A program made the position numbers and the translations under genes. From assembly GCA_964245825.1 (NCBI GenBank), contig CAXTNT010000005.1:62001-126000 (forward strand): 64,000 nt of DNA, given 5' to 3'. Below the pieces are notes generated by a model. It saw only the letters and a program-made list of their open reading frames with translations. It had not been told where the DNA came from and searched no databases. The DNA is from CAJCIY01 sp964245825 (GTDB lineage: Bacteria > Actinomycetota > Actinomycetes > Mycobacteriales > CAJCIY01). Positions 41,093 to 49,648 of the stretch are shown here, in pieces (position 1 is the stretch's first letter; each line of letters starts with the position of its first letter).

Positions 41093-42445
41093 ATGCCTCC
41101 GTTGAGCCTCGAGGAGCTGCGCGAGGACGTCGCGCGCGGCGCCGTCGACACCGTCGTGCTGGCGATCGTCGACATGCAGGGCCGGCTGCAGGGAAAGCGC
41201 TGCGACGCCGCGTACTTCCTGGCCGACGTGGTGGGGCCGGGTGCCGAGGGCTGCAACTACCTGCTCGCGGTCGACGTGGAGATGAACACCGTCGGCGGGT
41301 ACGCGATGTCGTCGTGGCAGCAGGGCTACGGCGACCTGGTGATGGCTCCGGACCTGGCGACCCTGCGCCGGGTGAGCTGGCAGCCTGGGACGGTACTGCT
41401 GCTGGCGGACGCGACCTGGCACGACGGGTCGCCGGTGCTCGCCTCGCCGCGGCAGATTCTGCGCCGCCAGCTGGACCGCCTCGCCGAGCACGGCTGGCAG
41501 GCGATGGTCGGCACCGAGCTGGAGTTCCTCTTGTTCGACGACAGCTACGAGAGTGCCTGGGCTGCAGGCTATGCCGGGCTCACGCCGGCCAACCAGTACA
41601 ACCTCGACTACTCGATCCTCGGCACCAGCCGGGTCGAGCCGCTGCTGCGGGAGATCCGGCTCGGGATGCGCGACGCTGGGATGCAGGTCGAGTCCGCCAA
41701 GGGCGAGTGCAACCCGGGCCAGCAGGAGATCGCGTTCAAGTACACCGATGCGCTGAGTACCTGCGACAACCACGTCATCTACAAGAACGGGGCGAAGGAG
41801 ATCGCGGCGCAGCGCGGGTCGGCGCTGACGTTCATGGCCAAGTACAACGAGCGCGAGGGCAACTCCTGCCACATCCACCTCTCGCTCCGGACCGCCGACG
41901 ACGAGCCGGTGTTCGCCGGCGACCGGCCGCACGGGGTGTCGCCGGTGTTCGAGCATTTCCTCGCCGGGCAGCTCGCCGGCCTGCGCGAGCTGAGCTACTT
42001 CTTCGCCCCGAACATCAACTCCTACAAGCGCTACCAGGCCGGCTCGTTCGCGCCGACCGCCGTCCTGTGGGGCCTGGACAACCGCACCTGCGCGCTGCGC
42101 GTCGTCGGCCACGGCGCGGGGCTGCGCTTCGAGAACCGCGTCCCCGGCGGGGACGTCAACCCGTACCTCGCGGTGGCCGCCATGATCGCCGCCGGCCTGC
42201 ACGGCATCGAACAGGAGCTGCCGCTGCCCGAGCCGCAGGCCGGGAACGCCTACGAGACGGCGGCTCCGCGGGTGCCGACCTCCCTGCGCGAGGCCGGCGC
42301 GCTGCTCGAGGGCAGCGCGCTCGCGCGGGCGGCGCTGGGCGAGGAGGTGGTCGACCACTACGTCAACGCGGCCCGCGTCGAGGTGACCGCGTTCGACGCG
42401 GCCGTCACCGACTGGGAGCGCGTCCGCTGCTTCGAGCGGATGTAG
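41093..42445 (+). CDS. Glutamine synthetase-family gamma-glutamyl-amine ligase (PuuA/GlnA4-like)
   Basis: 450 residues. GS fold without an adenylylation Tyr site. Metal and substrate motifs: MVGTELEFLLF, SAKGECNPGQQEI, NSCHIHLSL, NSYKRYQAG and RFENRVPGGDVNPYLA. NPGQQEI and FAPTAVLWGLDNRT place it with gamma-glutamyl-polyamine or -ethanolamide synthetases rather than housekeeping GS. GGGAG precedes ATG 41093. Attaches glutamate to an amine using ATP. Confidence 0.88.
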   Translation: MPPLSLEELREDVARGAVDTVVLAIVDMQGRLQGKRCDAAYFLADVVGPGAEGCNYLLAVDVEMNTVGGYAMSSWQQGYGDLVMAPDLATLRRVSWQPGTVLLLADATWHDGSPVLASPRQILRRQLDRLAEHGWQAMVGTELEFLLFDDSYESAWAAGYAGLTPANQYNLDYSILGTSRVEPLLREIRLGMRDAGMQVESAKGECNPGQQEIAFKYTDALSTCDNHVIYKNGAKEIAAQRGSALTFMAKYNEREGNSCHIHLSLRTADDEPVFAGDRPHGVSPVFEHFLAGQLAGLRELSYFFAPNINSYKRYQAGSFAPTAVLWGLDNRTCALRVVGHGAGLRFENRVPGGDVNPYLAVAAMIAAGLHGIEQELPLPEPQAGNAYETAAPRVPTSLREAGALLEGSALARAALGEEVVDHYVNAARVEVTAFDAAVTDWERVRCFERM

Positions 42446-42448
42446 GGA

Positions 42449-43810
42449 ATGGCCGCCTGCGCCGTCATCAACCCGGCGACCGAGGAGGTGGTCGAGACCG
42501 TCGAGCTGTTGGACGAGGACGCCACCGACGCGGCGATCAGCCGCTCCCGCCGGGCGTTCGCCGCCTGGCGGCACGTCAGCCCGGGTGACCGCGGCCGGCT
42601 GCTACGGCGGTTCGCCGAGGCCGTCGACGGCGAGCTGGCGGCCCTCGCCCGGCTGGAGGTCGCCAATGCCGGGCACACGCTCACCAACGCGCGCTGGGAG
42701 GCCGGCAACGCCCGCGACGTCATCGGCTACTACGCCGCGGCGCCGGAGCGGCTGATCGGGCAGCAGATCCCTGTCGCGGGCGGCATCGACGTCACGTTCC
42801 ACGAGCCACTGGGCGTCGTCGGGGTGATCGTCCCGTGGAACTTCCCGATGCCGATCGCGGCGTGGGGCTTTGCGCCGGCGCTGGCTGCCGGCAACACGGT
42901 GGTGCTGAAGCCGGCCGAGCTCACGCCGCTGACCGCGCTACGGCTGGCCGACCTGGCGCTGGCCGCGGGGATCCCGCCCGACGTCTTCCAGGTGCTCCCC
43001 GGCCGCGGCGACGTCGTCGGTGCGCGCTTCGTCTCCTCGCCGGACGTCGCGAAGGTCGTGTTCACCGGCTCGACCGACGTGGGTCGAGCGGTCGCCGCCG
43101 GCTGCGCGAGCCGGCTGAAGCCGGTGACCCTCGAGCTCGGCGGCAAGAGCGCCAACATCGTGTTCGCCGACGCCGACCTTGCCGAAGCGGCGGCCACCGC
43201 GCCGTACGCGGTCTTCGACAACGCTGGCCAGGACTGCTGCGCCCGGTCGCGGATCCTGGTCCAGCGCAGCGCGTACGAAGAGTTCATGGCGGGCTTCGAG
43301 ACCGCGGTGCGCGCCGTGGTGGTCGCCGACCCGCGGCAGGAGGCGACCGAGATGGGCCCGCTGATCAGCGCGGCGCACCGGGACCGGGTAGCCGCGTACG
43401 TGCCCGACGAAGCAGTGGTGGCCTTCCGCGGAAGCGCACCGACCGGGGCCGGCTTCTGGTACCCCCCGACGGTGCTGACGCCGACCGACCCCCACGACCG
43501 GGCGCTGCACGAGGAGATCTTCGGGCCGGTGGTCACCGTGACCACCTTCACCGACGAGCAGGACGCGGTCCGGATCGCCAACGACAGCCAGTACGGCTTG
43601 TCGGGCTCCATCTGGACGCGGGACGTCGGCCGCGCCATCCGGGTGAGCCGCGCGGTCGAGGCCGGCAACCTCTCGGTCAACTCCAACTCCTCGGTGCGCT
43701 ACTGGACGCCGTTCGGCGGCTTCAAGTCCTCGGGGCTGGGCCGTGAGCTCGGTCCGGACGCGCCGCTGGCGTTCACCGAGACCAAGAACGTGTTCCTGTC
43801 CACGACCTGA
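42449..43810 (+). CDS. Aldehyde dehydrogenase (PuuC-like)
   Basis: 453 residues. NAD(P) motif VPWNFPMPI, FTGSTDVGR, catalytic Glu in ELGGKS, nucleophile Cys in FDNAGQDCCARSR, and EEIFGPVVT. Starts 3 nt after the ligase gene with TAGGGA upstream. Oxidises the gamma-glutamyl aldehyde to the acid, the expected step between the flavoenzyme and the PuuD-type hydrolase. Confidence 0.92.
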   Translation: MAACAVINPATEEVVETVELLDEDATDAAISRSRRAFAAWRHVSPGDRGRLLRRFAEAVDGELAALARLEVANAGHTLTNARWEAGNARDVIGYYAAAPERLIGQQIPVAGGIDVTFHEPLGVVGVIVPWNFPMPIAAWGFAPALAAGNTVVLKPAELTPLTALRLADLALAAGIPPDVFQVLPGRGDVVGARFVSSPDVAKVVFTGSTDVGRAVAAGCASRLKPVTLELGGKSANIVFADADLAEAAATAPYAVFDNAGQDCCARSRILVQRSAYEEFMAGFETAVRAVVVADPRQEATEMGPLISAAHRDRVAAYVPDEAVVAFRGSAPTGAGFWYPPTVLTPTDPHDRALHEEIFGPVVTVTTFTDEQDAVRIANDSQYGLSGSIWTRDVGRAIRVSRAVEAGNLSVNSNSSVRYWTPFGGFKSSGLGRELGPDAPLAFTETKNVFLSTT

Positions 43811-43827
43811 GCGAAGGAGGCTGGGAG

Positions 43828-44604
43828 ATGTCAGCAGCGATCGGCCGGCTGGCCGGCAAGATCGCGGTGGTCACCGGCGCCGGCAGCGGCATCGGCCTGG
43901 CCACCGCCCGGCGCTTCGCCGCGGAGGGCGCCCGCGTCGTGTGCGCTGACGTGGACCCCGTCGGCGGCCGGGCCGCGGCCGACGAGGTCGGCGGCGAGTT
44001 CGTGGCCGTCGATGTCACCTCCGAGAGCGAGGTGGCGGCCCTGTTCGCGGGCGCGGTCGACACCTACGGCACGCTCGACATCGCCTTCAACAACGCCGGC
44101 ATCTCACCCCCCGACGACGACTCGATCCTGAGCACCGGCCTGGCGGCCTGGCAGCGGGTGCAGGAGGTCAACCTGACCTCGGTCTTCCTGTGCTGCAGGT
44201 ACGCGATCGAGCAGATGCGCGCGCACGGCGGCGGGTCGATCATCAACACCGCCTCGTTCGTCGCGGTCCTCGGCTCGGCGACCTCCCAGATCTCCTACAC
44301 CGCCAGCAAGGGCGGGGTGCTGGCGCTGAGCCGCGAGCTCGGGGTCCAGTTCGCCCGCGATGGGATCCGGGTGAACGCGCTCTGCCCCGGGCCGGTCAAC
44401 ACGCCCATGCTGCAGGAGCTGTACGCCGCCGACCCCGAGCGGGCCGCCCGACGGCTGGTGCACGTGCCGATGGGGCGGTTCGCCGAGCCGGCGGAGATCG
44501 CCGCGGCCGTCGCCTTCCTGGCCAGCGACGACGCGTCCTTCATCACCGCGTCGAGCTTCCTGGTCGACGGCGGCATCAGCGGCGCGTACGTCACGCCGCT
44601 GTAG
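43828..44604 (+). CDS. Short-chain dehydrogenase/reductase
   Basis: 258 residues, classical SDR. Cofactor loop TGAGSGIG (~residues 18-25), NNAG, catalytic Ser in NTASFV, YTASK with Tyr and Lys, and PGPVNTPM. AAGGAGG precedes the ATG by 8 nt. Last gene of the operon; might handle an alcohol/carbonyl form of the amine substrate, for example an amino alcohol. Ends 1 nt from the convergent TetR gene. Confidence 0.9.
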   Translation: MSAAIGRLAGKIAVVTGAGSGIGLATARRFAAEGARVVCADVDPVGGRAAADEVGGEFVAVDVTSESEVAALFAGAVDTYGTLDIAFNNAGISPPDDDSILSTGLAAWQRVQEVNLTSVFLCCRYAIEQMRAHGGGSIINTASFVAVLGSATSQISYTASKGGVLALSRELGVQFARDGIRVNALCPGPVNTPMLQELYAADPERAARRLVHVPMGRFAEPAEIAAAVAFLASDDASFITASSFLVDGGISGAYVTPL

Positions 44605-44605
44605 G

Positions 44606-45205
44606 TCAGATGCCCTCCCGCACCACCCGCAGCACCTCCGCCATGCCTGCCTCGCGGACGGCGGCGGGTGCCTGCCGGAGCGGACCGTCGAGTAGCAGCA
44701 TCGAGAACCCGTGCACGGCGGACCAGGCGGCGACCTCCGCGTTCCGCCGGCGCGCCGGAGTGATCGCCTTCACCGCGACCAGCTCGTCGAGGCACCGCGA
44801 GAGCTGGGCGTAGGGCGACGGCGCGTCGGTCTCCGCTGCCAGGTCCTCGAGCGAGGACCCGCACGCCGTCCGGAACAGGCCGGGTCGGGTCACGGCGAAT
44901 TCGACGTACGCACGGCCGGCCGCCGCCAGCCGCGCCCAGGCGGCCGCCTTGCCGCGACCGGTGGCGGCGCGGGAGATGCGGGCCGCGGTCAGCCGACCGA
45001 ACTCGGTCATGGCCCTCGCCGCCACCGCCCGCAGCAGCGCGTCGCGGTCGGCGAAGTGCCGGTACGCGGCGTTGTGCGAGACGCCGACCCGGCGGGACAC
45101 CTCACGGAGCACGACCGCGTCGGGCCCGCGCTCGGCGGCCAGTTCCAGGCCGGCCTCGACCAACGCCTCGCGCAGGTTCCCGTGGTGGTAGGGCACAGAC
45201 TCCAT
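44606..45205 (-). CDS. TetR-family regulator
   Basis: 199 residues. Starts MESVPYHHGNLREALV, the characteristic N-terminus of the TetR branch with HGNLR, followed by the HTH (VVLREVSRRVGVSHNAAYRHF, ~residues 31-51). C-terminal TetR_C_33-like region. Divergent from an MFS exporter across 67 bp containing an inverted repeat that covers its own ATG, so it should repress both itself and the exporter. Confidence 0.88.
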   Translation of the reverse strand: MESVPYHHGNLREALVEAGLELAAERGPDAVVLREVSRRVGVSHNAAYRHFADRDALLRAVAARAMTEFGRLTAARISRAATGRGKAAAWARLAAAGRAYVEFAVTRPGLFRTACGSSLEDLAAETDAPSPYAQLSRCLDELVAVKAITPARRRNAEVAAWSAVHGFSMLLLDGPLRQAPAAVREAGMAEVLRVVREGI

Positions 45206-45223
45206 GTTGACATAGACAACATG
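45203..45223. promoter_or_regulatory. TetR/MFS operator
   Basis: CATGTTG, 7-nt spacer, CAACATG, overlapping the TetR start codon. GACAACATGC, the right half, occurs again at 45252-45261 just before the exporter's Shine-Dalgarno, giving a second, half-site or weaker operator. A TTGACA hexamer is embedded at 45207-45212. Confidence 0.65.
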
Positions 45224-45272
45224 CTGGGTCCACCCTGGCCATGTGACCACCGACAACATGCGGAGGACCCCG

Positions 45273-46805
45273 GTGAGCCGTCGCCCGTACGCCGTGCTGC
45301 TCGTCGCCTGCCTCGCGACCTTCGCGATCAACCTCGACACCAACCTCGTCAACGTCGCCCTGCCGACGCTGACCCGGCAGCTCGGGGCCAGCACCCGCGA
45401 CCTGCAGTGGGTGGTCGACGCCTACAACCTCGCGTTCGCCGGCCTCGTGCTGGGCGCCGGCAGCCTCGGTGACCGCTTCGGCCGGCGCCCCGTACTCATC
45501 GTCGGCCTGCTGGGGTTCGCGGCCGCCAGCGGCGCCGGCGCGCTGTGCAGCACGGCCGCCCAGCTCGTCGTCGTGCGGCTGGTGATGGGGGTCTTCGCCG
45601 CGATGATCTTCCCGACCACGCTCTCGATCATCGCCAACGCCTTCCCGGAACCGGCCGCCCGGGCAAAGGCGATCGGCATCTGGGGCGCCGTGGTCGGCGT
45701 GGCCGTCGCCGTCGGCCCGGTGACGGGTGGCCTGCTGCTCGAGCACTTCTGGTGGGGCAGCGTCTTCGTCGCGCTGGTCCCGGTCGCCTTCCTCACCGCC
45801 GGGCTGGCCGCGCTGCTGGTCCCGGAGTCGCGCGACCCGCTGGCCCCTGGGATCGACCTGCCCGGCGTGGTCGCCGCGTCCGCGACGATCGGCGTCCTGG
45901 TCTACTCGATCATCGAAGCCCCACACGTGGGGTGGCGGTCCGCGCAGACCCTGGGTGGCTTCGCCGGCACCGCGGCCCTGGCGGCCGCCTCCGTCGCGGT
46001 CGAGCGGCGGGCGGCACATCCCATGATCGACCTGTCGGTGTTCCGTACCCGCGCCTTCTCCGCCGCCAGCGTGTCTGTCACGGTTGCCTTCTTCGCCCTG
46101 TTCGGCTTCATCTTCCTGGTGACGCAGTTCTTCCAGTTCGTCCGCGGCTACGGCGCGCTGTCCACCGGCGTCCGGATCCTCCCGGTTGCCGGCAGCATCG
46201 CGGCCGGGGCGGTCCTCGGGCCGCTGCTGGTCCGGCGGTTCGGCACCCGCGCCGTGGTGATGACCGGGCTGACGCTCCTCGGCCTCTCGTTCGCCTGCAT
46301 CGCCCGCTCGCCCGTCGACATGAGCTACGGCGTGATCGTGGGCGAGATGGTGCTGATGGGCACCGGCCTCGGGCTGACCCAGGTGTCGGCCACCGACTCG
46401 ATCATGTCGGTGCTTCCCGCGGCCAAGGCGGGCGTCGGATCAGCCATCAACGACGCCACCCGGGAGGCCGGGGGAACCCTCGGGGTCGCGATCGTCGGCA
46501 GCGTGTTCGCCTCCATCTTCGCCAGTCACCTGGACCACTCCGTCCTCGGCCGACTGCCGGCAGGTGCCGTGGCGCAGGCCAGGTCGTCGGTCGGCGCCGC
46601 ACTCGCCGTAGCCCAGGGCGCCGGTGGTGGGGACCTCACCGCGGCGGTTCGGGACTCCTTCGTGGCCGCGTTCCACGTGGGCTGTGTGGTGGCGGCGTTG
46701 GTCTGCTGGGCCGGTGCACTGGCGGCGATGGCCCTGCCGGGCCGGCCCAGCCCGGTGGTGGGCTCGGCGCCGGCCGAACACCGGTCCCGGGCGCTCGCCG
46801 GCTGA
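45273..46805 (+). CDS. MFS multidrug exporter, DHA2 (14-TM) family
   Basis: 510 residues, 14 predicted membrane helices. Motif A-like GSLGDRFGRRP and motif C-like VGPVTGGLLLEHFWWGSVF mark drug/H+ antiporters of the EmrB/QacA type. GTG 45273 has GGAGG 6 nt upstream; an earlier GTG (45243) lies inside the operator region and lacks a Shine-Dalgarno. Controlled by the divergent TetR, presumably in response to its substrate. Confidence 0.88.
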   Translation: MSRRPYAVLLVACLATFAINLDTNLVNVALPTLTRQLGASTRDLQWVVDAYNLAFAGLVLGAGSLGDRFGRRPVLIVGLLGFAAASGAGALCSTAAQLVVVRLVMGVFAAMIFPTTLSIIANAFPEPAARAKAIGIWGAVVGVAVAVGPVTGGLLLEHFWWGSVFVALVPVAFLTAGLAALLVPESRDPLAPGIDLPGVVAASATIGVLVYSIIEAPHVGWRSAQTLGGFAGTAALAAASVAVERRAAHPMIDLSVFRTRAFSAASVSVTVAFFALFGFIFLVTQFFQFVRGYGALSTGVRILPVAGSIAAGAVLGPLLVRRFGTRAVVMTGLTLLGLSFACIARSPVDMSYGVIVGEMVLMGTGLGLTQVSATDSIMSVLPAAKAGVGSAINDATREAGGTLGVAIVGSVFASIFASHLDHSVLGRLPAGAVAQARSSVGAALAVAQGAGGGDLTAAVRDSFVAAFHVGCVVAALVCWAGALAAMALPGRPSPVVGSAPAEHRSRALAG

Positions 46806-46868
46806 CCAGCGCACAGTGTTCACCCGCGGTTCCCCAGCCGGTGCCCGTTTGCGGCGACACTGGCTCCC

Positions 46869-48290
46869 ATGGCCGATGTCTCGCGTCGCGATCTCCTCCG
46901 GTACGGAACCCTGCTCGGCGCCGCGGGTGCGGGCGGCCTGCTGCTGCCGGGCCAGACCGGGCGGGCGGGCGCGGCCACCATGGCGTCCGCGGCGACCCGG
47001 CGCACCCCGGACAGCCTCCCGGACCCGAGCCGGCCGGCGGGCACCGCAGACCCGGGCCTGCCGTTCGACCACATCGTGGTCGTGATGATGGAGAACCACA
47101 GCTTCGACAACTACCTCGGCATGCTCCCGGTGGCCGGCACGCCGGCAGCCGACGGCTTCCGCTTCAACGGCAAGAAGAAGCCGACCAACCGCAACCCGTC
47201 TGCCGGCGGCAAGGTCACCGCCTTCCCCTTCGGCACGACCGCGCAGGGCCCGGACGTCACCCAGACCTGGAACGCCACCCACCGCCAGGTCAACGGCGGC
47301 AAGATGAACGGCTTCGTCTACGGCAACAGCGGGTCGCCCCAGGCCATGGGCTACTACGGCCCCGCCGTGCTGCCCTTCGCGTACTCGTTCGCCCGCACGT
47401 TCACCGTCGGCAACCGCTGGTTCTGCTCGGCTCCCTGCCAGACCTACCCCAACCGCCGGTTCCTGATGGCCGGCACGGCGTACGGCGACATCACCACCGA
47501 CAACTCCACGATCACCTTCACGCCGCCGCCGAACGGGACCATCTTCGACCGGCTCGCGAGCTACGGCGTGAGCTGGCGCAACTACTACACCGACCTGCCG
47601 CAGACGGCGATCATCCCGTCGATCGTGGCGTCCCACCCGGCCAACCTGTCGCCCATCGGCCACTTCTTCGCCGACTGCGCCGCCGGCACGCTGCCGCAGG
47701 TGAGCTTCGTCGACCCCGAGTTCGGCGTCCTGTCCGACATCGGCGAGCCGCTGACCGCCGTCCCCGGCTTCCCGCAGCTCGGCGCGCTGGTGTCCGCCCA
47801 GGGGGGCGATGAGGAGGAGCCGCAGGACCTGACCTACGGCGAGAACTGGGCCTACCAGGTCGTGAGCGCGGTCCTGCGCTCCCCCGCCTGGGAGCGCACG
47901 CTGCTGGTCTACACCTTCGACGAGCACGGCGGGTACTACGACCACGTCCCGCCACCCCGGGCACTCGCCCCCGACTCCATCGCGCCGGACCTGACCGACA
48001 CCGACGTGCCGGGTTCCTACCGGACCTACGGGCCGCGGGTCCCGGCAATCGTCGCGTCCCCGTACGCGAAGGCCAACGGCGCCACCGACGTCGTCCACGA
48101 CCACACCTCGGTGCTGGCGACGATCGCCTGGGCGTGGAACCTCCCGGCGCTGACGTACCGGGACGCCAACGCGGCGACCGTCCTGGACTTCCTCGACCTC
48201 TCGCAGCAGAGTTTCGCCACGCCGCCGACCCTCGACCAGCCGCGCGACTTCCTGCCCGAGCTGCTCGCGACGCTCGAGGCTGCCCTGTGA
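46869..48290 (+). CDS. Tat-secreted phosphoesterase (phospholipase C/acid phosphatase family)
   Basis: 473 residues. Twin-arginine signal SRRDLLRYG at residues 5-13 followed by an Ala/Gly/Leu helix. Catalytic N-terminal motif VMMENHSFDNYLG (metal/Thr-Ser site of the phosphoesterase family), FVDPEFG, and YTFDEHGGYYDHV with metal-binding Asp, Glu and His. Exported after folding. Releases phosphate or headgroups from phospholipids. GTGA overlap with the next gene. Confidence 0.87.
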   Translation: MADVSRRDLLRYGTLLGAAGAGGLLLPGQTGRAGAATMASAATRRTPDSLPDPSRPAGTADPGLPFDHIVVVMMENHSFDNYLGMLPVAGTPAADGFRFNGKKKPTNRNPSAGGKVTAFPFGTTAQGPDVTQTWNATHRQVNGGKMNGFVYGNSGSPQAMGYYGPAVLPFAYSFARTFTVGNRWFCSAPCQTYPNRRFLMAGTAYGDITTDNSTITFTPPPNGTIFDRLASYGVSWRNYYTDLPQTAIIPSIVASHPANLSPIGHFFADCAAGTLPQVSFVDPEFGVLSDIGEPLTAVPGFPQLGALVSAQGGDEEEPQDLTYGENWAYQVVSAVLRSPAWERTLLVYTFDEHGGYYDHVPPPRALAPDSIAPDLTDTDVPGSYRTYGPRVPAIVASPYAKANGATDVVHDHTSVLATIAWAWNLPALTYRDANAATVLDFLDLSQQSFATPPTLDQPRDFLPELLATLEAAL

Positions 48291-49477
48291 GCCCTGCGCA
48301 GCGCAGGCTCGCCGTCGGCGTGCTGGTCGCCGTGTCGGCGGTGCTGGCCGGGCTGCTCGGCACCGGCGGTGCGTTCGCCGGCACGGCGGGCAAGACCTGG
48401 AAGCTGCCGCCCATCCGGCACGTCTGGAACATCGTGCTGGAGAACGAGGACTACGGCGACACGTTCGGCGACCCCAGCGCCGACCCGTACCTGGCAGGCA
48501 CGCTGCCTGCCGAGGGCGCGCTGCTGACGAACTACTACGGCACCGGGCACGAGAGCAACGACAACTACGTCTCCCTCGTCTCCGGCCAGCCACCCAACCC
48601 CGACAACCAGGCCGACTGCCAGGTCTTCAGCGACATGGTGGGAACAGGACAGGCCAACGGACTCGAGACGGGTACCGGGTGCGTCTACCCCACCGACATC
48701 GCCACGATCGGCGCCCAGATCACCACCAAGCCGAACGCGAAGTGGAAGGCGTACGAGCAGGACATGGGCAACGACCCGAGCCGGGAGGCGGCGGCGTGCG
48801 GCCACCCTGCCCTGGGCGCCCGGGACACCACACAGCAAGCCGAGGCCGGTGACGGGTACGCGACCCGGCACGATCCCTTCGTCTACTTCCACGGAGTCAT
48901 CGACGACCAGTCCTACTGTGACCGCCACGTCGTGGCGCTGGGCACGAGCACCGGGGCGATGCCGCCCACCGCGCTGAAGGGCGAGACCGGCCTGGCCACG
49001 GACCTCAAGCGCGCCTCGACGACGCCCGCGTACTCGTTCATCGCGCCCAACCTGTGCGCGGACGGGCACGACTACCCCTGCACGAACACCACCGGCGGCA
49101 CCTCGGCGCTCGCGGACATCGACGACTTCCTGTCGACGTGGATCCCGAAGATCCAGGCTTCCCCTGCCTACCAGCAGGGTGGCCTCATCGAGGTGACGTT
49201 CGACGAATCCGACGGTGCCCAGTCGGACAGCAGCGCCTGCTGCGGGGAGACGGCCGGGGCGGCCTCGCCGCTACCGGGCATCACCGGCCCGGGCGGCGGC
49301 CTGATCGGCGCGGTCCTGCTCTCGCCGTACATCAAGCCCGGGACGGTCTCCGCCACCCCGTACAACCACTACTCCACGCTGGCGACTGACGAGCTGATCT
49401 TCCACCTGGCCAGGCTCGGCGAGGCCGCCACCGTCAGTTCCACCTTCGGCCCGGACGTGTTCACCGCCGCACGGTGA
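48287..49477 (+). CDS. Secreted phosphoesterase-family protein
   Basis: 396 residues. Sec signal peptide (1-31, AxA site near GGAFAG). Phosphoesterase motifs IVLENEDYGDTFGD, GTGHESNDNYVSLVSGQ and EVTFDESDGAQ; many cysteines suggest disulfides. GTG start coupled to the preceding Tat-secreted paralogue by GTGA. The pair could scavenge organic phosphate, thematically close to the Pst-like operon 20 kb away. Confidence 0.83.
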   Translation: MSPAQRRLAVGVLVAVSAVLAGLLGTGGAFAGTAGKTWKLPPIRHVWNIVLENEDYGDTFGDPSADPYLAGTLPAEGALLTNYYGTGHESNDNYVSLVSGQPPNPDNQADCQVFSDMVGTGQANGLETGTGCVYPTDIATIGAQITTKPNAKWKAYEQDMGNDPSREAAACGHPALGARDTTQQAEAGDGYATRHDPFVYFHGVIDDQSYCDRHVVALGTSTGAMPPTALKGETGLATDLKRASTTPAYSFIAPNLCADGHDYPCTNTTGGTSALADIDDFLSTWIPKIQASPAYQQGGLIEVTFDESDGAQSDSSACCGETAGAASPLPGITGPGGGLIGAVLLSPYIKPGTVSATPYNHYSTLATDELIFHLARLGEAATVSSTFGPDVFTAAR

Positions 49478-49508
49478 CTGCCGGTTCCCATCATGGCGAT
49501 CGGGATGG

Positions 49509-49520
49509 TACGGTTTACCT
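49509..49520 (+). promoter_or_regulatory. -10 box of the cysteine-leader transcript
   Basis: TACGGT (49509-49514) followed by 6 nt and then the GTG at 49521. That spacing places the transcription start on the G, so the leader peptide would be made from a leaderless RNA. Confidence 0.5.
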
Positions 49521-49592
49521 GTGATGCTCGTCATGCGCCGCCACGTGGACCTGGTCCGCGTCACGTCCATGGCCTGTTGCGTCCTCGGCTGA
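49521..49592 (+). CDS. Cys-Cys leader peptide (cysteine attenuator)
   Basis: Reads VMLVMRRHVDLVRVTSMACC, then VLG and stop. It matches the RHVDLVRV-type leader peptides found before sulfur genes in actinomycetes, and carries tandem Cys codons (49575-49580). Starts possible at GTG 49521 (leaderless), ATG 49524 or ATG 49533. The bases after the Cys codons (49581-49591) complement the Shine-Dalgarno region of the next gene, so ribosome position on this peptide could control translation downstream. Confidence 0.72.
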   Translation: MMLVMRRHVDLVRVTSMACCVLG

Positions 49593-49643
49593 ACGACTCC
49601 CCCTCCCGGTGCGGCCCGCGGCCGCCCACCCCAGCCGAAGGAC
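49581..49643 (+). promoter_or_regulatory. RNA switch: leader 3' end pairs with CDO Shine-Dalgarno
   Basis: GTCCTCGGCTG (49581-49591) can form 11 base pairs with CAGCCGAAGGAC (49632-49643) with one bulged A. The latter contains GAAGGA, the ribosome-binding site of the dioxygenase gene. A ribosome paused at the Cys codons would cover the first strand and free the site. Confidence 0.68.
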
Positions 49644-49648
49644 CCCCC

